A stretch of DNA of 9,167 nucleotides from an uncultured Porphyromonadaceae bacterium (GCA_900555915.1 USNC01000038.1:1-9167); one strand, 5' to 3'. Shown: positions 1-7,294, counted from the first letter of the stretch. The notes: generated from the sequence alone by a model not told the origin. Numbers and translations: made by a program.

Positions 1-42
1 CGCGTAAGATCGTCGGCAGCGTCAGATGTGTATAAGAGACAG
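1..42 (+). other. Illumina Nextera adapter remnant at contig end (artefact)
   Basis: Bases 24-42 are the 19-nt Tn5 mosaic end used in Nextera libraries (AGATGTGTATAAGAGACAG), and bases 10-23 are the Nextera read-1 tail TCGTCGGCAGCGTC. Bases 2-9 (GCGTAAGA) occupy the i5 index position and match, as I remember it, index S517/N517. Base 1 would be the last base of the P5 part. The order index, tail, mosaic end is exactly that of a library molecule, so this is untrimmed adapter and not genome. Genomic sequence starts at about base 43. The adapter creates a false ATG at 26 whose frame reads MCIRDR before entering the real susC frame. Confidence 0.98.
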
Positions 43-103
43 AAGTAAAAGGAGTGAATGGAAGAATAGAAGATTTATAAATTTTAACCTAACTAACGAA
101 CTG

Positions 104-3100
104 ATGCATACCGAAAGAAAGAATCTGCATCGCCGTTCATCAGCACCCATGAAAGCTCTGCTGATACTGGCGTTTTTCTTGTGCGGCTTCGCTTCTCAAG
201 CTGCCATCGTGAAAGGTACGGTGACCGATGAATCCGGCGAACCCCTGATCGGGGCCACTGTCATGGTGGCCGGATCAAACAGCGGCATAGCAACCGACAT
301 CGACGGCAACTTCCAGATTGATGTGGAAAAAGGAAAGACACTCCGCGTGTCGTATGTGGGCTACATCTCGCAGGATGTGAAAGTATCCTCCGACCGCCTG
401 AAAATTGTAATGAAAGAAGACAACGCGCTTCTCGAGGAAGTTGTTGTGGTGGGCTACGGCACCATGAAACGCAAGGACCTCACCGGTTCAATCACCACCG
501 TCAACTCCAAAGACCTCAACGTTGGCGCCTACACCGACCCCGGCCAGCTGCTTCAGGGTAAGGTCCCGGGCCTCGTCGTGGTCCAGAACTCCGACCCCAA
601 CGGCGGTGTCAACTCCCTCACCCTCCGCGGCGCCTCGACGCTCCGCAACGATGCGATGGGGCCGCTCTATGTGGTAGACGGAATTCCCGGCGTGAACCTC
701 AACCTTATCCCGCCGAGCGAGATCGAGAGCATCGACGTGCTTCGCGATGCCTCCGCAACCGCCATCTACGGTTCGAAGGCTGCAAACGGTGTCATCATCG
801 TCACTACAAAACGCGGTCAGGAAGGTCCGGCTCGTGTGACATACTCGGGCTATGTGTCGTGGGAGAAAATCGCCAACGACCACAAGATGATGACCGCCGA
901 CCAGCTCCGCGCCTACGCGGAGGAAAACGGTATCAATCTCATAAACGACCACGGTGCTGACACAGACTGGGCCAAGGAGACCCAGCGAACCGGTTTCGCC
1001 ACAAGCCATGACGTATCTATCTCCGGCGGCAACAAGTCGACCAACTACATGGCATCGGTCAACTACACCAAGCGCGACGGTATCATCAAAGGCGTGGGCA
1101 ACAATCTTTTCACCGCACGCGCATATGTCGAGACCAAGACACTGAAAGATCGCCTGACACTCGCGGTCGGTGTCAACGGCAACGTACGCAACGAATGGGG
1201 AGTGCCGCGAGAGATACAGGGCAGTTCCGTATATGAAAGTATGTACTACTATTCCCCGCTCGTTCCCGTGAAGAACGAAGACGGCACATGGTACAGCGAC
1301 AAAACCATATCCCAGAACTTCAATCCTCTCTCCCTTGTGTATGAAAACCGCTCTATGGCTACCTTCAAGCGCTTCCAGACCACCGGCAAGGCAAGCCTGA
1401 AGATAATCGACGGCCTCACACTCAACGGCAACTTCTCCTACTCGCTGCAGAACTACCAATACAAAGCATACACATCAACTCAGTCGCAAAACAACACCCG
1501 CCACGGCGAAGCCGAGCGAAAGGTGACCGACGACTGGACAAAACTGATGGAAATCTACGCCAACTACGACAAGGAATTCGGCGAGAACCACAAACTTGCC
1601 GTCATGCTCGGCTACTCATGGGAGGAAAGCAAGAACGGCGACGGATTCGGTGCTAAAGGATATAATTTCTACGATGACAAACTGGGATGGTACGACATAG
1701 GCATGGCCAACTCTTGGGATGCGGATCCGGTCTACGGTTGCCTGCAGAGCCATGTGAAAATGATATCTTTCTACGGACGTGTCAACTACTCGCTGATGTC
1801 GAAATATCTGTTCCAGGCGGCCCTGCGCCGCGACGGTTCGTCGGCGTTCGGCGCCAACAACCGCTGGGCCACTTTCCCCTCGGCATCAGTGGCATGGCGC
1901 CTCTCGGAAGAGAATTTCCTGAAAAATGTAAACTGGCTCAGCGACCTCAAGCTCCGCGTCGGCTGGGGACAGAGCGGCAACTCGGGTGGTTTCGACGTCT
2001 ACACCTCGCGGTTCTATTATGAGGCTGCGAAGCGTTTTGACTATGTGGATCCCGTCACAGGCACTGTCACTTCCTACAAAGGGCTGACTGCGGGACGAAA
2101 CATGAACCCCGACCTGAAATGGGAGACAACGACCATGCTCAATCTCGGTATCGACTTCTCATTCCTCAACGGACGTCTGGGCGGTACGATCGAATACTAC
2201 AACAAGGATACAAAAGACATGATTTGGGACTATCCCGTATCCACAGCTGTGTATCCGGTGAACGTACTCACTGCAAACGTGGGCAAGATGCGCAACCGCG
2301 GCGTCGAACTCATGATTCAGGCTTATCCGGTGCAGACACGCGATTTCACATGGAGCACTTCGCTCAACTTCTCCCACAATGACAACAAGGTGATAAGTGT
2401 GTCGAACTCTGAGTTCAACGCCGGTGTGCTCAACCGCTACGACCCGCATCTGCCGGGCCTCTCGCAGGGTTGCAACACACAGCGAATCGTGGAGGGCAAG
2501 CCTATCGGCAGTTTCTATCTCTGGGACTGGGCCGGATACAACGACCAGGGTATCTCAACCTTCTATCGGTACGACGGCCAGGGCAACCACATACTTGACG
2601 CCGACGGCAATCCCGAGACCACCATGCAGCCCGGCGAGGACGACCGAATCTACATGGGCAACGCCCAGCCGAAACTCACCATGGGCTGGGACAACCGCCT
2701 GAGCTGGAAAAACTGGGACCTCAATCTCTTCTTCACCGGAGTATTCGGCCAGAAGATCTTCAACGAACCTCACGCATATTTCTCATACGTAGGCTCTATC
2801 TCGCAGGGTAAGAATGTGATGGCATCCGTGATGGAAGACCAGCTTCCGACCGACGGCCTTGCCCACTATCCCTCGCAGCGATATCTGGAGAACGGCAGTT
2901 ACTTCAAACTCTCCACCGTGACTCTCGGATATACATTCCGCGACTGCTTCAACGGCTGGCTCAACGACCTGCGCCTCTACGTGAGCGCCAACAACGTGTT
3001 CACTATCACAAACTATACAGGACGTGACCCCGAGATTAACCTCGGCGGTGAGATGCCCGGCCACGACACACGCAACGACCACTATCCGCGCGCACGCCAG

Positions 3101-3130
3101 ATCCTCGTAGGCGCAACCATCAATTTCTAA
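104..3130 (+). CDS. SusC/RagA-like TonB-dependent outer-membrane transporter
   Basis: This is the beta-barrel half of a SusC/SusD glycan or oligomer importer in the outer membrane, energised by TonB-ExbBD. From the ATG at 104 it is 1008 residues, a normal family length. An N-terminal signal peptide (hydrophobic stretch at about residues 17-33) leads into a carboxypeptidase-regulatory-like domain (about 35-107). Next come the typical EEVVVVGYG segment (111-119), a plug domain (about 137-240, with LRGASTL, YVVDGIPG and GVIIVTTKRG), and a long barrel ending in a terminal Phe (VGATINF), the outer-membrane insertion signal. The frame is open upstream to 26 only because of the adapter, so that start is rejected. 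ATG 149 (MKALLI, directly before the hydrophobic core) is the alternative start. Neither candidate has a Shine-Dalgarno sequence, as is usual in Bacteroidota. Only about 60 bases of real leader remain (43-103), and I see no convincing promoter in them. The SusD partner follows after 25 bp. The substrate cannot be inferred. Confidence 0.95.
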   Translation: MHTERKNLHRRSSAPMKALLILAFFLCGFASQAAIVKGTVTDESGEPLIGATVMVAGSNSGIATDIDGNFQIDVEKGKTLRVSYVGYISQDVKVSSDRLKIVMKEDNALLEEVVVVGYGTMKRKDLTGSITTVNSKDLNVGAYTDPGQLLQGKVPGLVVVQNSDPNGGVNSLTLRGASTLRNDAMGPLYVVDGIPGVNLNLIPPSEIESIDVLRDASATAIYGSKAANGVIIVTTKRGQEGPARVTYSGYVSWEKIANDHKMMTADQLRAYAEENGINLINDHGADTDWAKETQRTGFATSHDVSISGGNKSTNYMASVNYTKRDGIIKGVGNNLFTARAYVETKTLKDRLTLAVGVNGNVRNEWGVPREIQGSSVYESMYYYSPLVPVKNEDGTWYSDKTISQNFNPLSLVYENRSMATFKRFQTTGKASLKIIDGLTLNGNFSYSLQNYQYKAYTSTQSQNNTRHGEAERKVTDDWTKLMEIYANYDKEFGENHKLAVMLGYSWEESKNGDGFGAKGYNFYDDKLGWYDIGMANSWDADPVYGCLQSHVKMISFYGRVNYSLMSKYLFQAALRRDGSSAFGANNRWATFPSASVAWRLSEENFLKNVNWLSDLKLRVGWGQSGNSGGFDVYTSRFYYEAAKRFDYVDPVTGTVTSYKGLTAGRNMNPDLKWETTTMLNLGIDFSFLNGRLGGTIEYYNKDTKDMIWDYPVSTAVYPVNVLTANVGKMRNRGVELMIQAYPVQTRDFTWSTSLNFSHNDNKVISVSNSEFNAGVLNRYDPHLPGLSQGCNTQRIVEGKPIGSFYLWDWAGYNDQGISTFYRYDGQGNHILDADGNPETTMQPGEDDRIYMGNAQPKLTMGWDNRLSWKNWDLNLFFTGVFGQKIFNEPHAYFSYVGSISQGKNVMASVMEDQLPTDGLAHYPSQRYLENGSYFKLSTVTLGYTFRDCFNGWLNDLRLYVSANNVFTITNYTGRDPEINLGGEMPGHDTRNDHYPRARQILVGATINF

Positions 3131-3155
3131 TTTGTCCCGCCTAAAATATAGAAAA

Positions 3156-4895
3156 ATGAAATCATATATAAAGTCAATATTCGCTGTCGGTATGCTTGCA
3201 GGGCTCGCGTCCTGCACCGACCTTGACACGGATCTCAATGCAAGATACGAGACTCTGCCCGACAATCCCATCGCTGTCGAGGGCGAGTTCAACGCATGCT
3301 ACAAATACCTTCACGGCTGGTTCGGCCGCGACTTCAACGAGGGCGTAGTGCTTCAGGGTGACGAAGTGATGGGCTGCTGCTTCGGAGTGGGCAACTACTT
3401 CGACGATGGCCGATACCTCGACGCCTCTATCCATTCGCTCCATCTCGACAACTGGCGCACGCGTGTCATAGAGGGATGCTTATCCGGTGTCTCATATACC
3501 AACACCAAGATTCTCGCTTACGGCGGTGAAGAAATGAAAGACCCCATCGTGGCTCCGCTCCGTGCCATCCGTGCTTTCTATACTTTCTGGATGATGGAAC
3601 TCTACGGCGACGCTCCTATCATGAAGCGCCCGCTTGAGGACGGCGAGGCGATCGCCCGTTCTCCCCGCGCTGAAGTGGCCCAGTGGCTCGCTGACGAACT
3701 TGAGGAAATCCTCGCTCAGGACGGCGCCCTCAGCAAGGCCAACGATGCCTCCACCTACGGCAAACCCAACTACTGGATGGCCGCCGCCCTTCTCGCCAAG
3801 ATCTATCTCAACTGGGGCGTCTATACCAACGATATCACAACCGTGACCGCAGATACTCCCAATCCCAAACTTCAGGACTGTGTGAAATGGTGTGACGAGA
3901 TCATCGGATCAGGTCTCTTTGAGGTAGGACAGGGCTACCGCAAAAAATTCTTCCCCGACAACGGAGTGCAGATAAAGGACTTCATCTATGCCTTCGACGT
4001 GGATCCCTCCTCAAAGCCTGACGGCACCACTACCTGGTACCGCTGGTTCGGATTCAAGAAAGACGGCCTCTGCTTCCCCTACTTCCTCGGATGGAAGAAT
4101 GAGAAGTCGGTGGCCGGACAGACCGTACTCACGAAGGAGGCCGTGGCCCGCTTCAACCTCCCGGGCGACGAGCGCAACGAAATGGTGCTTCAGGGTCCGC
4201 AGTATGCTTTCGACGCCAACTACAACAAGACTGACAAGCCTGTATACATCTACACCGTGCCGGGCAACGAAAAGACCCTCGTAGGCCAGCTCAATTATAA
4301 GGTGGACTTCGATTTCGACGACGGCAAGATCTACTCCCTCGGCGACGAGGCTCTTCCGAAGGCCAACAAGACAAATATCGAAAAAGGTATCGCGCTGGGC
4401 AATATCCAGAAGGGCGCGCGCCTCTTCAAGTATCCCCCGAGAGAGGAGGACTATACTCTCTGGAACCGCGAGCAGGCCAACGACTATCCTATCTTCCGCC
4501 TCGCCGACATCCTGCTTATGAAGGCCGAGTGTATCATGCGCGGTGCCAACGGCAACGGCGCGACTGTAGCTGAACTCGTCAACGTGGTGCGCCGCTGCTC
4601 CAACGCTCCCGAAGTGTCGGGCAACTTCACAATGCAGGACCTTATGGACGAGCGTAGCCGCGAATTGATTCTCGAACCCTGGCGTCGCAACGACCTTATC
4701 CGCTGCGGTATGTTTGAGAACGACTGGGGCGAGAAAAACCGCTACAAAGAGTGGGAAGACGAGGAACACACTCAGTTCCACTGGGTGGAGCGCGAGGGTG
4801 TGAAGGATCCCAACCGCCGACTCATGCCTATCCACCGCGGTATCCTCGAGACCAACCTCAACTGGAAGCAGAATCCCGGATACCAGGGCCTTTGA
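3156..4895 (+). CDS. SusD/RagB-like surface nutrient-binding lipoprotein
   Basis: This 579-residue lipoprotein should cap the SusC barrel encoded just upstream and deliver ligand to it. The start is ATG 3156. A TTG at 3132 lies in frame, but the ATG directly precedes a standard lipoprotein signal: a Lys-containing n-region, a hydrophobic core and the lipobox L17-A-S-C20, with Cys20 the predicted lipidated residue. Acidic residues follow the Cys (TDLDTD), compatible with surface export, though this is not a clear match to the K-D/E export motif. Family hallmarks are the TPR-like segment LRAIRAFYTFWMMELYGDAP (about 134-153), FRLADILLMKAEC (about 447-459), the conserved helix with ER-REL and RRNDLIR (about 498-516), and a C-terminal PIHRGILETNLNWKQNPGY segment. 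It is almost certainly co-transcribed with the SusC gene. The ligand is unknown because SusD sequence does not reveal it. Confidence 0.95.
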   Translation: MKSYIKSIFAVGMLAGLASCTDLDTDLNARYETLPDNPIAVEGEFNACYKYLHGWFGRDFNEGVVLQGDEVMGCCFGVGNYFDDGRYLDASIHSLHLDNWRTRVIEGCLSGVSYTNTKILAYGGEEMKDPIVAPLRAIRAFYTFWMMELYGDAPIMKRPLEDGEAIARSPRAEVAQWLADELEEILAQDGALSKANDASTYGKPNYWMAAALLAKIYLNWGVYTNDITTVTADTPNPKLQDCVKWCDEIIGSGLFEVGQGYRKKFFPDNGVQIKDFIYAFDVDPSSKPDGTTTWYRWFGFKKDGLCFPYFLGWKNEKSVAGQTVLTKEAVARFNLPGDERNEMVLQGPQYAFDANYNKTDKPVYIYTVPGNEKTLVGQLNYKVDFDFDDGKIYSLGDEALPKANKTNIEKGIALGNIQKGARLFKYPPREEDYTLWNREQANDYPIFRLADILLMKAECIMRGANGNGATVAELVNVVRRCSNAPEVSGNFTMQDLMDERSRELILEPWRRNDLIRCGMFENDWGEKNRYKEWEDEEHTQFHWVEREGVKDPNRRLMPIHRGILETNLNWKQNPGYQGL

Positions 4896-4897
4896 GA

Positions 4898-4918
4898 AAT
4901 GCACAATGCATAATTGCT
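4898..4918 (+). repeat. 7-bp repeat tract (AATGCAY units) after susD
   Basis: Immediately after the SusD-gene stop lie AATGCAC, AATGCAT and AATTGCT, a decayed run of a 7-bp unit. The same AATGCAT unit, in the same plus orientation, recurs as a four-copy array at 9077-9104 upstream of der. It looks like a remnant of the same repeat family. No function is assigned. Confidence 0.6.
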
Positions 4919-4949
4919 TCGCGCTTCTGAATTTAAATATTGCCTATAT

Positions 4950-5014
4950 CGGAGTCCTTAAGGACCTTAAAGTCCTTAAAGTCCTTAAAGACCCTAAAGA
5001 CCTTAAGGACTCCG
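4950..5014 (+). repeat. 9-bp tandem array bounded by 14-bp inverted repeat
   Basis: Six tandem 9-bp units (consensus RGWCCYTAA) run from 4953 to 5006. The block is bounded by a perfect 14-bp inverted repeat: CGGAGTCCTTAAGG at 4950-4963 and its reverse complement at 5001-5014. The units in between are partly self-complementary, so the transcript can fold into one long imperfect hairpin of about 65 nt. There is no U-run after it, so it is not a classical terminator. It lies between the SusD gene and the third gene of the operon, where a structure could attenuate read-through or protect the upstream susCD mRNA from 3' decay. That role is inference. The frame across it is open (LKDLKVLKV-type triplets) only because the unit is 9 bp. 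Confidence 0.9.
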
Positions 5015-5052
5015 CAAAAACTCAATATCACACAAATCCAACTAAAGTTTAC

Positions 5053-5388
5053 ATGAAGATCAATTACATGAAACGCAGCATGATGCTGCTTGGCGCAGCC
5101 GCCGTCGTAGCAGCTGCATCGGCCGACTACCGCGACGTGACCGGCCTCTATATGAAGAACCCGGCGTTCCTCCCCGGATGGCAGGGCGCGCTGACCGCTA
5201 CCGCCGACGGCGTAGGTGAGGTCTACAACGGCGCTGCCAACCTCTATCAGGTGCTCCGCGACATGCCCGCAGGCGAATACGTGCTCACTGCCGACGCTTT
5301 CTACCGCTGCGGCACCAACGACTACGCCAAGGAGAACATGAAGGACGGCGCCAACCACTTCGCTTCTCTTTATCTCGGCACTGCGTAA
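5053..5388 (+). CDS. N-terminal fragment of interrupted secreted protein
   Basis: This is the part before the TAA: 111 residues carrying the signal peptide and roughly the first half of the first beta-sandwich (motifs YQVLRDMPAGEYVLTADAFYR and HFASLYLGT). As it stands it would be exported but truncated inside a domain, so a folded product is unlikely. The frame extends upstream to an ATG at 4906, but that extension runs through the repeat array and would bury the signal peptide, so it is rejected. Confidence 0.55.
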   Translation: MKINYMKRSMMLLGAAAVVAAASADYRDVTGLYMKNPAFLPGWQGALTATADGVGEVYNGAANLYQVLRDMPAGEYVLTADAFYRCGTNDYAKENMKDGANHFASLYLGTA

Positions 5389-5394
5389 ACAACT

Positions 5395-6492
5395 GTGAAG
5401 GGTCTCTTCGACGGCCGCGACGCTGCTCCCAACAGCACCGGCGAGGCTGCCACTGCATTTGCAGCAGGCGAATACAAGAACGAGGTTAAGTTCACTCACG
5501 CTGGCGGCGACCTCGTGCTCGGTATCCGCAACATGGGCGGCTACAACGACGAATGGCTCTGCTTCGACAACTTCCAGCTCAAATCAGGCGACGCTGACTA
5601 CACTGAGAAGATCGTCAACGCAAACTTCGACAATGGCATCGACGTGAAGGCTGCTTGCTGGAATCTCGTGAACTCTGCAGGTAGCGAGAAGACTCCCGAC
5701 GTAAACAAAGGCGGCGGCGTATATCGCAAGACCAACGCTTCTCCCTACAACTTCGGCCAGCAGGTTGAACTCCCCGCAGGCAAATACCGTTTCAGCGCCA
5801 TCACTTTCCTCCGCTATGGCGGCGCCGGCAACTACGACGGCAAGATCATCGATTGCAAAGGCCAGTGGGGTCTCAAAGACGTGGAACTTTCCCCGAAGCA
5901 GTGGTATGAGCAGAACCTCTACAAAAACGATGACTTCGTGGCAAACGCATATCTCTACGCTTCTTTCGAAGCTGATAAGCCGACCAGCCTCATGACTTCT
6001 GTTGATATGCTTGAGGAAAACGTGGTTATCACCCGCGTCAAAGGTCCTTGGGAGATCTGCGCAGGCGACTACGCAAACATGCCTGAAAACGAAACCCGCG
6101 GCACAGCCGAAGGCACTGAAATCGTGCCTGAATATGCAGTGCGCAACGTTGTTCCTAACTGGTGCGACTCCGGTATGGAGCGTGAATCTGCAGCTGCTTT
6201 CGTAGCTGATCCCGAAAAGTGGCGTCAGTATGTAGAATTCGAGGTTACCGAACCCTGCAAGGTATGGGTAGGTCTCGGCAAGGACGAGAACAGCCCCGCA
6301 CAGTACTGGAACCCGTTTGCCGACTTCAAGCTTGAGGTGCTCACCGCCGGCACCTCTGTAGAAGGCATCGAGTCAGCAGCCACTGAAGTTCCCGAATACT
6401 ACACTCTTCAGGGCGTACGTGTGGCCAACCCGACAGAAGGTATCTTCATCGTCCGCGAAGGCAACAAGGTAAGCAAGAAGGTGATCCGCTGA
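5395..6492 (+). CDS. C-terminal fragment of interrupted secreted protein
   Basis: This is the part after the TAA: 365 residues if read from GTG 5395. The first in-frame ATG is at 5533, inside the conserved IRNMGGYNDEW motif, so no natural start exists near the break. It holds the end of the first beta-sandwich (EWLCFDNFQL), the second beta-sandwich-like region and the C-terminal tail. It lacks any signal peptide, so if expressed separately it would stay in the cytoplasm. This supports reading it as a gene remnant and not an independent gene. Confidence 0.55.
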   Translation: MKGLFDGRDAAPNSTGEAATAFAAGEYKNEVKFTHAGGDLVLGIRNMGGYNDEWLCFDNFQLKSGDADYTEKIVNANFDNGIDVKAACWNLVNSAGSEKTPDVNKGGGVYRKTNASPYNFGQQVELPAGKYRFSAITFLRYGGAGNYDGKIIDCKGQWGLKDVELSPKQWYEQNLYKNDDFVANAYLYASFEADKPTSLMTSVDMLEENVVITRVKGPWEICAGDYANMPENETRGTAEGTEIVPEYAVRNVVPNWCDSGMERESAAAFVADPEKWRQYVEFEVTEPCKVWVGLGKDENSPAQYWNPFADFKLEVLTAGTSVEGIESAATEVPEYYTLQGVRVANPTEGIFIVREGNKVSKKVIR

Positions 6493-6508
6493 TCACTCCC
6501 GACCACAT

Positions 6509-6549
6509 AAAAAAAGCGCAGCCTCCACCGGGGACTGCGCCTTTTTTTT
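6509..6549. terminator. Bidirectional rho-independent terminator
   Basis: The core stem is GCGCAG (6516-6521) paired with CTGCGC (6535-6540), and it can extend inward past a bulged A through C/G pairs. Seven As precede it (6509-6515) and eight Ts follow (6542-6549), so either strand gives a hairpin followed by a U-run. It sits between two convergent units, 16 bp after the plus-strand stop and 14 bp after the sirtuin stop on the minus strand. It is well placed to end both transcripts. Confidence 0.9.
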
Positions 6550-6563
6550 AGTGTTGTTTGCCG

Positions 6564-7262
6564 TTACTTTTCCAGCAGACGCACCAGCGTCTCCATGCCC
6601 TTGGTGGCGGGCTCCGGAATCACCGTGAGGTTCGGGATGTCGGGTGTGGCGGCGGGATGCGGATCAATGTAGTAGACCGGCACACCCTGGCGCACATAAT
6701 ATAGCAGTCCGGCCGCAGGATAGACGGCAAGGCTTGTGCCGATGACCACGAATATATCGGCTTCCTCCACCAGGTCGATGGCCTTCTCCATATTGGGGAC
6801 ATCCTCCTGGAAAAACACGATATGGGGCCGCATGGGGTCGCCGTTCTTGCCGCGGGTCTCAGGTGAGGTCTCCAGATTGTCAGGAGTCAGCGACTCCACG
6901 TATTCCGGATGCGTGATGGAGCGTATCTTCATCAGTTCGCCGTGTAGATGCAGCACATTGTTCGATCCGGCGCGTTCGTGGAGGTCATCCACATTCTGCG
7001 TGATGACATAGACATCATAGTCCTTCTCCAGTTCCACAAGGGCACGGTGGGCCGCATTGGGCTGCGCCTTCAGCAGGTCGCGGCGCCGTTGGTTGTAGAA
7101 CTCATGCACGAGCTCCGGGTTGCGGCGGAATCCGTCGGCCGAAGCCACGTCCATCACCGGATAGTTCTCCCACAGACCTCCCGCATCGCGAAACGTCTTT
7201 ATACCCGACTCAGCGCTTATGCCCGCGCCGGTACTGATTACCAGTTTCTTCTTCATCATCAT
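6564..7262 (-). CDS. cobB: NAD-dependent protein deacylase, sirtuin (CobB/SIRT5-like, zinc-free)
   Basis: This cytoplasmic Sir2-family enzyme removes acyl groups from protein lysines using NAD+, giving nicotinamide and O-acyl-ADP-ribose. At 232 residues it covers the catalytic core. Visible motifs are GAGISAESG (12-20) with FRDAGGLW for NAD binding, TQNVDDLH (88-95), catalytic His107 in HLHGE, RPHIVFFQE (145-153), GTS (175-177) and VYPAAG (180-185). Tyr56 and Arg59 in FYNQRRR match the Y-x-x-R pair that in E. coli CobB and SIRT5 binds succinyl or malonyl lysine, so desuccinylase activity is plausible. The protein contains no cysteine, so the usual four-Cys zinc site is absent. The region where it would lie (about 115-140) is a short Pro/Asp/Glu-containing loop. 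Three ATGs in a row (7254-7262) are possible starts. The leader is simply the 8-bp repeat array, with no Shine-Dalgarno. It is likely co-transcribed from der. Confidence 0.93.
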   Translation of the reverse strand: MMMKKKLVISTGAGISAESGIKTFRDAGGLWENYPVMDVASADGFRRNPELVHEFYNQRRRDLLKAQPNAAHRALVELEKDYDVYVITQNVDDLHERAGSNNVLHLHGELMKIRSITHPEYVESLTPDNLETSPETRGKNGDPMRPHIVFFQEDVPNMEKAIDLVEEADIFVVIGTSLAVYPAAGLLYYVRQGVPVYYIDPHPAATPDIPNLTVIPEPATKGMETLVRLLEK

Positions 7263-7294
7263 AAGTTTAAAAGTTTAAAAGTTTAAAAGTTTAG
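7263..7294 (+). repeat. 8-bp tandem array, left arm (AAGTTTAA x4)
   Basis: Three perfect AAGTTTAA units are followed by AAGTTTAG. The array ends exactly at the sirtuin start codon (7262) and lies 14 bp beyond the stop of the S23-type gene. It is the inverted partner of 7691-7722: 27 of 32 positions match as an inverted repeat, and the other five are A/G transitions. On the minus-strand transcript it is a U/A-rich leader that could serve as the translation-initiation region of the sirtuin gene. Confidence 0.95.

Larger units (their letters stand above)
5053..6492 (+). pseudogene. Secreted beta-sandwich-type PUL protein, interrupted by in-frame TAA
   Basis: One reading frame runs from ATG 5053 to TGA 6490-6492, broken only by TAA at 5386-5388 (codon 112). 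Both sides are in the same frame and read as one protein: LYLGTA, stop, TTVKGLFDGRDA. A single base change (for example AAA or GAA to TAA) explains it. The intact protein would be 479 residues. It has a signal peptide (KR then a hydrophobic Met/Leu/Ala/Val stretch ending ASA at about 24), two jelly-roll or galactose-binding-like segments each with a PAGEY or PAGKY turn (about 30-185 and 190-430), and a C-terminal tail from about 449 (YYTLQGVRV ... GIFIV ... KVIR). That tail is typical of secreted Bacteroidales proteins and resembles T9SS sorting or Por-secretion tails. Its third position after susCD suggests a glycan-binding accessory role, but I cannot assign it to SusE or SusF. Start 5068 is an alternative. 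It could be a true pseudogene, a strain polymorphism or a base-call error. Confidence 0.75.

Noticed and set aside
26..103. Extended N-terminus of the SusC protein beginning MCIRDR
   Set aside because: The ATG at 26 lies within Nextera adapter sequence, and the following residues are adapter and leader translated by chance before the real start.
488..1459. Long minus-strand frame (323 residues) opposite susC
   Set aside because: Antisense shadow of a GC-rich coding frame. It is rich in Val/Cys/His without domain motifs, while the plus frame is unmistakable SusC.
4011..4904. Minus-strand frame (297 residues) opposite susD
   Set aside because: Same shadow effect over a clear SusD frame. No recognisable motifs or start context.
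4950..5014. CRISPR-like array
   Set aside because: Units are contiguous with no spacers and are only 9 bp long. No cas genes are present.
4906..5052. Upstream extension of the third gene through LKDLKVLKV-type repeats
   Set aside because: The 9-bp repeat keeps any frame open as a three-residue repeat. Starting here would bury the signal peptide internally.
5386..5388. TAA as recoded sense codon or programmed readthrough
   Set aside because: Other genes here end normally with TAA (SusC gene, sirtuin). No readthrough context or special code is expected in Bacteroidales. A point mutation or read error is simpler.
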